DNA of 64,000 nucleotides from contig CALRZN010000001.1 in NCBI GenBank assembly GCA_943372645.1, positions 434,001 to 498,000 of the forward strand. The letters are read 5' to 3'. This stretch comes from VBWE01 sp943372645. GTDB taxonomy: Bacteria > Bacteroidota > Bacteroidia > Palsa-965. Below are positions 1 through 7,949 of this stretch, piece after piece (the first letter of the stretch is position 1; each line of letters begins with the position of its first letter). The notes beneath the pieces are model-generated. The model was given only the letters and a program-made list of their open reading frames with translations. It was not told the origin of the DNA and made no database searches. Position numbers and translations under genes: made by a program.

Positions 1-839
1 AGAATGTGCCGTGGACCAATTTCAGGTATGAAATTTACCGCAAGCTGCCATCGGCTTCGGTGTACACGTATCTGGATACGACCTCGCAGCAGCAATATAC
101 CGACAGCGGCTTGGTAAACGGCGCGAACTATTGTTATTATGTGCGCAGCCTGGGCACCTACAACAATATCAATTTCCCGGATACGTTGCGCAACCGTTCG
201 CAGCGGGTGTGTCAATCGCCGCAGGATTTAACGCCGCCCTGCCCGCCTACGCTGGGTGTAAATTCGGACTGTTACAATTACAGTAACCAGCTCATCTGGA
301 CGAACCCGATGAACATGAATTGCGGAACAGATGATGTGGTTGCGTACAACGTGTACTACACACCAACCGAAAACGGAACGTGGCAGCTGATCGCAACCAT
401 CACCAATCCGTCAGACACCACGCTGCTGCAGCAGAACCTGCTTTCGGTGGCCGGCTGTTACGCGATAACGGCGCTGGATACATTCAACAACCAGAGTGCG
501 TACAGCAACATATTCTGCGTGGACAACTGCCCGGTATATGAACTGCCGAACGTATTTACACCGAACGGCGATAACCTGAACGATCAGTTTATTCCGTTCC
601 CGTACCGCTACATTGAAAGCGTGGACATCAAGATTTATGACCGCTGGGGCGTACTTATTTTTGAAACCACCGATCCGGATATTAACTGGAACGGACGCTC
701 GGCCACAAACGGAAGACTGTGCACGGATGGTGTTTATTATTACGCCTGCACGGTGAACGAAATCAGGCTGCAGGGTGTTGTTCCCCGCGTAATTACCGGT
801 TTCTTCCACCTCTTCGGCGACAACAAAAAAGCAGAATAA
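1..839 (+). CDS. T9SS cargo protein, gliding-type C-terminal domain (5' partial)
   Basis: The reading frame is already open at base 3, so the gene begins outside the window. About 278 C-terminal residues are visible. The first part holds fibronectin-III-like stretches (for example YEIYRKLPSASVYTYLD followed by CYYVRSLG). The last ~95 residues, from NVFTPNGDNLNDQF through IKIYDRWG to the stop, match the gliding motility-associated C-terminal (CHU_C, type B) domain. In Bacteroidota this domain directs export through the type IX secretion system, so the protein is probably secreted or surface-bound. The next gene, ribE, starts 25 bp downstream and is functionally unrelated. What the N-terminal part binds cannot be told. 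Confidence 0.88.
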   Translation, partial: NVPWTNFRYEIYRKLPSASVYTYLDTTSQQQYTDSGLVNGANYCYYVRSLGTYNNINFPDTLRNRSQRVCQSPQDLTPPCPPTLGVNSDCYNYSNQLIWTNPMNMNCGTDDVVAYNVYYTPTENGTWQLIATITNPSDTTLLQQNLLSVAGCYAITALDTFNNQSAYSNIFCVDNCPVYELPNVFTPNGDNLNDQFIPFPYRYIESVDIKIYDRWGVLIFETTDPDINWNGRSATNGRLCTDGVYYYACTVNEIRLQGVVPRVITGFFHLFGDNKKAE

Positions 840-864
840 GCGCAACTGCGCGGCACAGGAATTT

Positions 865-1449
865 ATGTTTACAGGAATCGTTGAAGCAACCGGCACCGTA
901 GAAACACTGGAACAGGACGGCGGCAATCTGCACCTTACCCTTTCGGCACCTTTTGCAGCGGAGCTCAAAATTGATCAGAGCCTCGCGCACAATGGCGTTT
1001 GCCTTACGGTGGTACGATGTGATGAAAAAACCTATACCGTAACCGCGGTTACAGAAACTTTGCAGAAAACAAATCTCGGCCATTTAAAATCTGGCGATGC
1101 GGTAAACTTAGAGCGCTGCATGCGCATGGGCGACCGCCTCGACGGACACATCGTACAGGGGCATGTGGATCTTACCGGAACCTGTACACAGGTGGATGTG
1201 CTTGACGGCAGCTGGAAATTTTATTTTACTTACGATGCGGCTTCAGGCCACGTTACCGTTCCGAAAGGTTCCATCTGCGTAAACGGCACAAGCCTTACCG
1301 TTGTTGATTCTTCGCCCGGTGCGTTTTCGGTGGTGATAATTCCCTACACATTTGAGCATACGGTTTTCCGCACACTGCAGGCAGGCGATGCGGTGAATCT
1401 TGAATTTGATGTGATCGGAAAATATGTGGCGGCATTGCTGCAGCGTTAA
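865..1449 (+). CDS. ribE: Riboflavin synthase, alpha chain
   Basis: This 194-residue protein has the length of riboflavin synthase, which dismutates two 6,7-dimethyl-8-ribityllumazine molecules into riboflavin and a pyrimidine product in the cytosol. It opens with the family signature MFTGIVE and contains two lumazine-binding repeats. The first has GVCLTVV near residue 44; the second begins near residue 87 (RMGDRLDGHIVQGHVD) and has GTSLTVV near residue 141. The ATG start is supported by the signature being N-terminal. No other riboflavin gene and no FMN riboswitch are seen nearby, so this is a stand-alone copy. A short zinc-ribbon gene follows 5 bp downstream. Confidence 0.96.
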   Translation: MFTGIVEATGTVETLEQDGGNLHLTLSAPFAAELKIDQSLAHNGVCLTVVRCDEKTYTVTAVTETLQKTNLGHLKSGDAVNLERCMRMGDRLDGHIVQGHVDLTGTCTQVDVLDGSWKFYFTYDAASGHVTVPKGSICVNGTSLTVVDSSPGAFSVVIIPYTFEHTVFRTLQAGDAVNLEFDVIGKYVAALLQR

Positions 1450-1454
1450 TCCCG

Positions 1455-1844
1455 ATGAAAGAAAAATCAAAAAAGAAAAAAGGCGAGACGCAGCAAATCA
1501 CCTGCCCCTGCTGTGGTGAAAAAAGAGGAGCAGCGGGTGTATCGCGCACACTTGCTTTGCCCTACTTTGCTGCAAATGGAATACAGGGACTGCTGCAATC
1601 GCGCTACCAGTGGGCCTGCGACATGTGCCTGAAAAAAGGCAAAGCCATCATGGGCAATCCCCGCAAACAAAACGCAGGCATTTCATCTGATCCGTTTTTA
1701 GCTTATTTCGACCGCACACTGGTTTGCCGGACATGCGGCAAATCATTTGTGTTCAGCGGATCGGAACAGCACCACTGGTATGAAAAACTGGGCTTTACGT
1801 TAAAATCGTGGCCAGTAAAGTGTAAAGCGTGCAACAAAAAATAA
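1455..1844 (+). CDS. Small zinc-ribbon protein
   Basis: This 129-residue protein is rich in paired cysteines: CPCC near residue 19, CDMC near residue 55, CRTC near residue 92 and a final CKAC near residue 124. The C-terminal half (DRTLVCRTCGKSFVF, then a GF...PVKCKAC tail) resembles the short bacterial zinc-ribbon domain of the zf_Tbcl type. The cysteine pairs probably bind two structural zinc ions. It starts 5 bp after ribE and could be co-transcribed with it. Cellular role is unknown; nucleic-acid binding is possible but not shown. Confidence 0.75.
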   Translation: MKEKSKKKKGETQQITCPCCGEKRGAAGVSRTLALPYFAANGIQGLLQSRYQWACDMCLKKGKAIMGNPRKQNAGISSDPFLAYFDRTLVCRTCGKSFVFSGSEQHHWYEKLGFTLKSWPVKCKACNKK

Positions 1845-1870
1845 TCAGGCTGCTACGCCATTTTACCGGA

Positions 1871-2824
1871 TCAGAAAATTTCTTTCGCTACGCGGCGCGT
1901 AACTTCGGATGAACCCATGGTGTAATAATGCAGGCAGGGCGCACCAAACTGCACGAGTTCTTTCGACTGCTGGATACACCAGCGCACACCGGCTTCTTTT
2001 ACTTCCGCATCGTTTTTGCATTTCTCCACTTCTTCGAGCAGGTCCTGCGGAATATCGATGTGAAATATTTTCGGTAACACGAGCGCCTGTTTTTTCTGCG
2101 TCAGTATTTTCAGGCCCGGGATGATGGGAACGTTGATGCCGTTTTCGCGGCATTTGTTTACGAAATCAAAATACTTCTGGTTGTCGAAAAACATTTGTGT
2201 AACGATGTACTCCGCACCGGCATCCACTTTCGCTTTCAGGTGGCGCATATCGTTGATGAGGTTCGGTGCTTCAAAATGTTTTTCGGGATAACCGGCCACA
2301 CCAATACAGAAGTTGGTGGGCGCCACATCGGCCAGTTCATCTTCGAGGTAACTGCCGGAGTTCATTGCTTTTACCTGGGCCACAAGGTCGATGGCGTACG
2401 GATGGCCACCCGGTTCGGGAACAAAGGCCGGTTCGGTTTTGATGGAATCGCCGCGGAGCAGCAGCACGTTATCGATACCGAGAAAGTGCAGATCAATAAG
2501 TGCGCTTTCGGTTTCTTCGCGGGTAAAGCCGCCGCAGATGATGTGCGGAACGGTATCTACCTTGTATTTGTTCATGATCGCTGCGCAGATGCCTACCGTT
2601 CCGGGGCGTTTGCGGATGGATACTTTTTCGAGGTAACCGCCTTCGCGTTTTTTGTAAACGTACTCTTCGCGGTGATAGGTTACATCAATGAACGACGGTT
2701 TGAATTCCATCAGCGGATCAATGCCATCGTAAATGGATTGAATGCTTTTGCCCTTGAGCGGGGGCAGGATTTCGATGGAAAACAAGGTTGATTTTGCGCC
2801 TTTCAGGTGATCAATAACTTTCAT
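1871..2824 (-). CDS. metF: Methylenetetrahydrofolate reductase
   Basis: This 317-residue TIM-barrel flavoprotein reduces 5,10-methylenetetrahydrofolate to 5-methyltetrahydrofolate, the methyl donor for methionine synthesis. It is slightly longer than the E. coli enzyme (296 aa). Visible family features are FSIEILPP near residue 16 (the Glu matches the catalytic Glu of the E. coli enzyme), the FIDVTYH strand, LLLRGD near residue 121 and the MFFDN segment near residue 212. No methionine synthase gene or SAM riboswitch is present nearby. It is convergent with the zinc-ribbon gene and lies 46 bp downstream of the HAD-like gene on the same strand. Confidence 0.96.
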   Translation of the reverse strand: MKVIDHLKGAKSTLFSIEILPPLKGKSIQSIYDGIDPLMEFKPSFIDVTYHREEYVYKKREGGYLEKVSIRKRPGTVGICAAIMNKYKVDTVPHIICGGFTREETESALIDLHFLGIDNVLLLRGDSIKTEPAFVPEPGGHPYAIDLVAQVKAMNSGSYLEDELADVAPTNFCIGVAGYPEKHFEAPNLINDMRHLKAKVDAGAEYIVTQMFFDNQKYFDFVNKCRENGINVPIIPGLKILTQKKQALVLPKIFHIDIPQDLLEEVEKCKNDAEVKEAGVRWCIQQSKELVQFGAPCLHYYTMGSSEVTRRVAKEIF

Positions 2825-2870
2825 ACAGGTGTGAAATTTGGCGCAAAGTTATACAAAACAGGCATTGCCG

Positions 2871-3362
2871 CTACGGCAAAAGCTGTCTGAGAATGGTATT
2901 CCAATCCCGGACGACCTGCATTGTTGCTTTGACTTCACGGCGGGAAGCCTTGTAAAGCGCCAGTTCTTCATCCCCGGGCTGAAAAAGAAACAGGGCTTCA
3001 AAATCCGTCAGATGACCAAGTACAGAGAAACGGTCGTCAATAAAAGCAGTGATGCCATGTTCCAAACAGATTCCCCGCTTTTCATGGCGTTTGCGGCAAA
3101 AGAAAACATGCTCCGGCGGAATGCCGGTCGTTTCATGAAAGCGCTGGTGCTGCAGCCATTCTACCGTGCGGGCCGCAGTCCGTTCACCGCATTTGGAAAC
3201 GAGGTACAGGTTTTCAGGTCCGTATGCCTGGGCCAGGCGGGTTATGCTTTCGAAGGCACCTGCAACTGCGGGCGCTTCGAGGTAATTTTTACTGAAGAAC
3301 GAACTGTGTTCGTCCGTATCGCCCGCGATGATTACGCGACCGATGTCAATGCCGATTTTCAT
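2871..3362 (-). CDS. HAD-superfamily-like protein with altered motif I
   Basis: This 163-residue protein has a Rossmann-like layout of HAD phosphatases: a beta strand ending in an Asp at the N-terminus (KIGIDIGRVI), a Lys-containing middle (YLVSKCGERT) and a late AFIDDR segment that fits motif IV. Motif I, normally DxDx(T/V), reads DIGRV, so the second Asp that acts as acid/base is missing. It may be a non-canonical or inactive HAD protein. It has no signal peptide and probably acts in the cytosol. It lies 46 bp upstream of metF on the same strand. Substrate unknown. Confidence 0.6.
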   Translation of the reverse strand: MKIGIDIGRVIIAGDTDEHSSFFSKNYLEAPAVAGAFESITRLAQAYGPENLYLVSKCGERTAARTVEWLQHQRFHETTGIPPEHVFFCRKRHEKRGICLEHGITAFIDDRFSVLGHLTDFEALFLFQPGDEELALYKASRREVKATMQVVRDWNTILRQLLP

Positions 3363-3427
3363 TTAGGAGTCGGGTGTTTTTGTTCTTCTTATTTTAAGCT
3401 AAATTAGCGATTACTAACGTCCATTTC

Positions 3428-4168
3428 ATGGCATTTTCTCCACAGCGATATCGTTTTAACAGGACAGACAATAATCGGATAGTTGATCTGGGTTATACCA
3501 TAAGTACGACGGATTCCATTACATTCATCGATTTTATGCAAACGTTTTACCCCGGGTTCAACCTGGCAAGACTATTGCTGATTGTAGAACTGCAATTTTC
3601 AAACACAACCCCATTAACTATTACACGACACATTAAATACAATAAAAACGGCGACCTGCTGATAAATTTTCGAAATGCATTTACGGCTGAAGATGATGCG
3701 CTGCTGTTCATTCGTCGTGTTAAAACAGAAAGCAACGAGATTCATATCTATCATGATTATTGCGTAATTCCAATATCAGCCCGTAATAAGGGGCTGGTAA
3801 AGACGGTTTTTCATGAAAGTTTGCAGCAATATATCAATATGAATGCGCGTTTTATTCATGTACATGCCGGCCTGAGCAGTGGCGGATATGTATGGGCAAA
3901 ATATGGATTTGTAGCGGGCAACAAGGCAGAAGTATCGCAGATGCTTCAAAAGGCAGAAACGGATTTAAAGAAGTCTGAATTCAGGATAGTGAATCAAATT
4001 TACATTGGTTATTATTCAAAACATCCGGAAGGAACATCCTTCCCGATGCACCTCTGGGCGGCTCTTGATTATATGAAGCCGGTCTTATCCGGCAGCGAGT
4101 GGCACGGACTTATTGATTTGAAAAACAAGGAACAATTTCGTATCTTTAGTGAGTATATTTCAAAGTAA
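3428..4168 (+). CDS. Hypothetical protein, weakly GNAT-like
   Basis: This 246-residue protein is not confidently recognised. The segment near residues 140-165 (ARFIHVHAGLSSGGYVWAK followed by YGF) recalls the acetyl-CoA-binding region of some GNAT-like domains, but the match is weak. No signal peptide or membrane segment is seen. The base composition is A+T-richer than the flanking genes. The start codon of the next gene lies 1 bp after its stop, so the two form a coupled pair that stands apart from its neighbours and may have been acquired together. Confidence 0.55.
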   Translation: MAFSPQRYRFNRTDNNRIVDLGYTISTTDSITFIDFMQTFYPGFNLARLLLIVELQFSNTTPLTITRHIKYNKNGDLLINFRNAFTAEDDALLFIRRVKTESNEIHIYHDYCVIPISARNKGLVKTVFHESLQQYINMNARFIHVHAGLSSGGYVWAKYGFVAGNKAEVSQMLQKAETDLKKSEFRIVNQIYIGYYSKHPEGTSFPMHLWAALDYMKPVLSGSEWHGLIDLKNKEQFRIFSEYISK

Positions 4169-4169
4169 A

Positions 4170-4505
4170 ATGAAAACCATTGGTGAACACGCATCTGTAG
4201 CAGAAGAGCTTCTGCAGGATGTACCCGATACAGAACAAAAATGCAGGGCCATTGAGCAGGCTGTTTCCGAAGGGTATTTAACCCTGGAGGAAGCGCTCCG
4301 GGCTTATAAAATCAGCCCGATTGTGTATGCCGGTTTTGTATTGCTGCAAAGTAGTGTACAAACTCAAAAATCTTCCCGGCAGTCGCAGTTTATGAAAGCC
4401 TTATCGACAATAGCTGAAATTTACAATGCATCCAGCAGCCGTTTCGATGATGAAGGCAAAAAAGCAATTGCAAAAATCAACCGCCTGCAGAAAGCATTTA
4501 AATAA
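4170..4505 (+). CDS. Small hypothetical protein coupled to the preceding gene
   Basis: The most likely start is the ATG at 4170 (MKTIGEHASVAEELLQ), one base after the previous stop; a GTG at 4149 would add seven residues overlapping the previous gene. The ~111-residue product is predicted mostly helical, with EGYLTLEEALRAYKIS resembling a helix-turn-helix-like pair of helices and a Lys-rich C-terminus. It has no cysteines, signal peptide or membrane segment. Coupling suggests it works with the 246-residue protein, but no function can be assigned. Confidence 0.5.
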   Translation: MKTIGEHASVAEELLQDVPDTEQKCRAIEQAVSEGYLTLEEALRAYKISPIVYAGFVLLQSSVQTQKSSRQSQFMKALSTIAEIYNASSSRFDDEGKKAIAKINRLQKAFK

Positions 4506-4555
4506 CCCGAAAGGGCTTTCGCATCATACCGGGTTGATAAAACAGGTAATCCTGT

Positions 4556-5128
4556 TTACTCCTTCCAAAACCGTTCATACCGCGTAATCCGTTCCTGCAG
4601 CCGCGCAGCAATCACCTCATCGGCCTGCTGCAGTGCTTCGTGAATCACCATCGCTTCTTCCTGGTAAGCTTCGCGTTTTTCATTGTTCCAGTAAAACGGC
4701 GGATGATACAGGTTCACAATGCGGTCGGCCATTTTCACCATCGCAATTTCATCGGGCTGTTCCAGAATCCGTTTCAGGCTGTCCACCATTTTTTCGCTTT
4801 TGTCGGCAATGGCGTCGCTTTTGGTTAAGGCCAGCACACCATCGGCAACGGCTTTGCCAAAAACAGTTTCGATTTCTTCGTGCGTTGTTTGCGTATCTTC
4901 AATTGTATCGTGCAGCAGCGCGCAGGCGATGGCGAGGTCGGCGTTGCAGTGTTTTTTGGTGTGCTGCAGGGCCCAGGTTACTTCGGCCGCAACAGATGCG
5001 AGGTGATTGATGTACGGAATGCGTTCGCCCTGCGCAGCACCGCCGTAGGTTTGTCCTTCGTGTTTTTTGGTGGCAAACATCCACGCTTCTGCATACAGGT
5101 CAGGACTCCAGGAATTTTTTATGCTCAT
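4556..5128 (-). CDS. HD-domain (p)ppGpp-hydrolase-like protein
   Basis: This 190-residue protein has the layout of a small stand-alone RelA/SpoT-type hydrolase: a histidine in the first helix (ATKKHEGQ), INHLASVA, the metal-binding HD pair in ACALLHDTIEDT near residue 70, then VLALTKSD. The MESH1 family (guanosine bis-diphosphate 3'-pyrophosphohydrolase) is the nearest match; other HD nucleotide hydrolases remain possible. Its ATG overlaps the stop of the dltA-like gene by 4 bp (ATGA), so it is translationally coupled to the dlt-type operon. A palindromic stretch around 4540-4556 lies just after the stop, between this gene and the convergent gene pair. Confidence 0.82.
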   Translation of the reverse strand: MSIKNSWSPDLYAEAWMFATKKHEGQTYGGAAQGERIPYINHLASVAAEVTWALQHTKKHCNADLAIACALLHDTIEDTQTTHEEIETVFGKAVADGVLALTKSDAIADKSEKMVDSLKRILEQPDEIAMVKMADRIVNLYHPPFYWNNEKREAYQEEAMVIHEALQQADEVIAARLQERITRYERFWKE

Positions 5129-6627
5129 GACAGTGAAGTTGCAAGGTAGTTTTCGATGAGTTTGTTGCGGTCTATTTTATGACTGCTGTTGTATGGAAAT
5201 TCGTTTACCGCCACAATATCGCCGGGAATCATGTAATACGGCAGGCGTTTTTCGAGTGCGGGGCGGAAATGAGCATTCAGGTCTTCGGCGGGCTGCGAAA
5301 GGATCACAAACGAAATCAGTTTTTTCACTTCGTTGTTTCGTTTCAGCGCCACGGTAACGGCATCCGTTACTTCCGGAAACGAAACAAGCACGTTTGTAAT
5401 TTCATGCAGTTCGATGCGGAAGCCGTGCAGCTTTACCTGGTCGTCGTTGCGGCCGAGGTAGTAATAAAGTCCGTTTACTTCGTAAGCCAGGTCGCCCGAG
5501 CGGAATGCCCTGCGGCCGTTGTGATTAAAAAATTTCTGCGCATTGAGTTCGGGCCGTTTGAAATAACCGGGCGAAACATGCGGACCACAGATCACCAGTT
5601 CGCCTTCGCCGCGTTCACCGGCTGGGTTTTCAATAAACAATTCACTGGCAGGCATGGCGTAACCGATAGGCAGCGGTGCCTGCTGCTGCAACATGTCATC
5701 GGTAATATCGGCCAGCGTGGTGATGATGGTGGTTTCGGTCGGACCGTAACCGTTCATAAGCCGCGCCTGCGGAAACAGTTTTTTCAGCTGCAGGCAAATG
5801 CGCGGCAGCAGTTCTTCACCCATTAATATAAACGTATGCAGGTTCGGAAAGTGCGTGGCATTAAACTGCGGGTGGCGCAGGAACAAGTATGTAAACGAAG
5901 GCGTTGACATCCACACCGTGCATCCGAAATCCTGCAGGCGTTTCAGAAACAGGTCCTGGTCTTTTGCAATTTCAGCACTGTTGAGTACAAGCGAACTGCC
6001 GAGCGCCATCGCGTGAAACAGGTCGCAGAGTGAAAGATCGAACGTAAACGGCGACTGGTTCATAAACACATCCTGCTCTGAAAAACCGAATGCCGGCAGC
6101 GTCCAGTCCATGTAAGCCAGCGTGGCATCGCGCGTTATCTGCACGCCTTTCGGCTCACCGGTAGATCCTGATGTAAACATGATGTATTGCAGCAGGTCGT
6201 TTTCGGGAATATCCGCGTCCACGGTAAATGCGCAGGGGCGGTGCTGTGTAACGGAATTATCGCGTTCAATTACACAGGCAAAATCAATCGGAACCGGTTC
6301 AGCAGTGCAGTTGATGAGCACCTGCACATTGGCGATTTCCGCAATTCTCCGGATACGTTCATTCGGATAAATGATGTCGGCCGGTATGTATGCAACAGCC
6401 GCATGAATACAGGCCATGATCGCGGTGAGGTAACGCGCTTCCTTGTGGCCGTAAATAATAACCGGTGCGCCCTGCGGGATGTTTATGGTGCGTAGTACAG
6501 CGGCCAGTGCTTCTGTTTCGCGCTGCAGTTCGCCCCAGCTCAGTGTGGCCCCGCTGCCTGAAACAGCCATGCGGGTTGCAGGTTCAGCAGTGGCCTCAAA
6601 TTGTTTCTGATGAAAGTTATAACGCAT
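5125..6627 (-). CDS. dltA: DltA-like amino-acid adenylating ligase
   Basis: This 500-residue acyl-adenylate enzyme has the core motifs of D-alanine:carrier-protein ligases and NRPS adenylation domains: the phosphate loop FTSGSTGEPKG near residue 150, NGYGPTE near residue 295, the RSGDL region near residue 377, and a late K-containing core (SSHKIDRNK). Length equals that of DltA (about 500 aa). In the dlt pathway it activates D-alanine with ATP and loads it onto the DltC carrier. It lies 2 bp after dltB in a tightly packed minus-strand operon. The amino acid is inferred from context, not read from the pocket residues. Confidence 0.88.
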   Translation of the reverse strand: MRYNFHQKQFEATAEPATRMAVSGSGATLSWGELQRETEALAAVLRTINIPQGAPVIIYGHKEARYLTAIMACIHAAVAYIPADIIYPNERIRRIAEIANVQVLINCTAEPVPIDFACVIERDNSVTQHRPCAFTVDADIPENDLLQYIMFTSGSTGEPKGVQITRDATLAYMDWTLPAFGFSEQDVFMNQSPFTFDLSLCDLFHAMALGSSLVLNSAEIAKDQDLFLKRLQDFGCTVWMSTPSFTYLFLRHPQFNATHFPNLHTFILMGEELLPRICLQLKKLFPQARLMNGYGPTETTIITTLADITDDMLQQQAPLPIGYAMPASELFIENPAGERGEGELVICGPHVSPGYFKRPELNAQKFFNHNGRRAFRSGDLAYEVNGLYYYLGRNDDQVKLHGFRIELHEITNVLVSFPEVTDAVTVALKRNNEVKKLISFVILSQPAEDLNAHFRPALEKRLPYYMIPGDIVAVNEFPYNSSHKIDRNKLIENYLATSLS

Positions 6628-6629
6628 GG

Positions 6630-7796
6630 TTAAAAATGAAGTGGCCAGCGTCCGCTGAAAATAAACAGCGAAACAGCCACCAGGTTAATCATGATAAAGA
6701 TACTGATGATCTGTACAGCGCGGGGCGGCAGGTTACCAAAAAAGATATCGCGGCCTTTTTTGCGGCAGGTCATTACGTACCAGTTGTGCACCACCGAATA
6801 AATACCGAACAATGCCCCGCTCAGGATGTAATTAAACGTAAAACCGTTCCAGCAGCCCATGAGCAGGAAGGTGAGAAACAGCGCCATGTTCTGCCTCGTT
6901 ATCGGCACTTTTTTCAGGCGCTGCATGCGACTGAACTGCATGTACAGCGGGGTGAAAAAATAATCTTTCAGCCACTCGCCAAGTGAAATGTGAAAACGCC
7001 GCCAGAAGTCCTGCGGATTAACCGCCACAAACGGGTTGCTGAAATTCACCGGCACGGTAATGCCCATCAGTTTACCAAAACCGAGTGCCATCCACGAATA
7101 TCCGGCAAAATCGAAAAAGAGAAAAACATAATACGCGTACATCGTGCTGCACATGGCCAGCAGATCTGTGCTGCCTGACGGAAACAACTGCAGCCAGTAA
7201 CGATCGGTGATTTCTGCAAAAACAAATTTGAAGGCAATGCCCTGCACGAGGTAACGGATGCCGGTTTCGAAACTGCCCGGTGTGATATTACTGAAACCGG
7301 TTGACTCTGTTTTTACATAACGGCTGAACCGTTCAATCGGACCGATGAGCAGCGTAGGTGTAAACGACAGGAAATTAAAATACGAAACCGGGTGCGGCAA
7401 TTTGCTGCCGGGTTGTGCATCCATGTAATAACCCATTACGCGGAACGAAGCGTACGACAGGCCCGCAAACGAAACGAGATCACTCCAGTGAAACGGGTAC
7501 GCCGTTGTACGGATATCCAGTTTGACCAGCAGCATGGGTAATAACAGCAACAGGATGCCCCATATTTTTTTCCGGAAGCGGATCACCTTTTGCAGCAATG
7601 CAGTTACACCGTATGCATAAACGATGAACAGCAAAAAATGGAGGGGCTTCGGAAAAACAAAAACAAGGTAAACCAGGTTCAGCACCGCCAGCACGTACCG
7701 GTAGTGTGTATCGCGCAGCACTTGTTTGCAGGCGGCAAGCACCCCCACAAACAGCAGCAGCAATACAAAAAACTCGGGCAGGCTGAATGGCAGCAT
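6630..7796 (-). CDS. dltB: DltB-like MBOAT acyltransferase
   Basis: This 388-residue protein has many hydrophobic transmembrane helices and the MBOAT signature. WRRFHISLGEWLKDYFF near residue 265 carries the conserved catalytic-type histidine, and FLTFLLMGCWNG follows near residue 310. In dlt systems, DltB moves the activated D-alanyl group from the DltC carrier across the cytoplasmic membrane. It starts 3 bp after the DltX-like gene and ends 2 bp before dltA. Other MBOAT proteins (alginate O-acetylation type) share the fold, but the flanking dltA, C, D and X genes support the DltB assignment. Confidence 0.9.
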   Translation of the reverse strand: MLPFSLPEFFVLLLLFVGVLAACKQVLRDTHYRYVLAVLNLVYLVFVFPKPLHFLLFIVYAYGVTALLQKVIRFRKKIWGILLLLLPMLLVKLDIRTTAYPFHWSDLVSFAGLSYASFRVMGYYMDAQPGSKLPHPVSYFNFLSFTPTLLIGPIERFSRYVKTESTGFSNITPGSFETGIRYLVQGIAFKFVFAEITDRYWLQLFPSGSTDLLAMCSTMYAYYVFLFFDFAGYSWMALGFGKLMGITVPVNFSNPFVAVNPQDFWRRFHISLGEWLKDYFFTPLYMQFSRMQRLKKVPITRQNMALFLTFLLMGCWNGFTFNYILSGALFGIYSVVHNWYVMTCRKKGRDIFFGNLPPRAVQIISIFIMINLVAVSLFIFSGRWPLHF

Positions 7797-7799
7797 AAC

Positions 7800-7949
7800 T
7801 CAGAATTGCTGGTAAACAAATTGTGACGAAGAACCCGGTTTGTTGTTCGGGTGGTGATTCTGTGCTGCGTAAAGCCAGTACAGGGCACATACAATGCCCA
7901 CAAACCACGCGGTGTTCAGCAGCAGGCGAATTGCATTATTGTTTTTCAT
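7800..7949 (-). CDS. dltX: DltX-like small membrane protein
   Basis: A 49-residue open frame on the minus strand fills the gap between dltD and dltB. It has a short basic N-terminus (MKNNNAIR), one hydrophobic helix (LLLNTAWFVGIVCALYWLY) and an extracytoplasmic tail ending in QFVYQQF. Size, topology and the terminal F-x-Y-x-x-F motif match DltX of Gram-positive dlt operons, where the C-terminal tyrosine motif is proposed to receive or shuttle the D-alanyl group together with DltB. Its ATG overlaps the 3' end of dltD by 14 bp, and its stop lies 3 bp before dltB, as expected for a real operon member. Confidence 0.8.
   Translation of the reverse strand: MKNNNAIRLLLNTAWFVGIVCALYWLYAAQNHHPNNKPGSSSQFVYQQF

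Noticed and set aside
865..1449. FMN riboswitch upstream of ribE
   Set aside because: The 25-bp gap upstream is too short and no conserved RFN elements are present.
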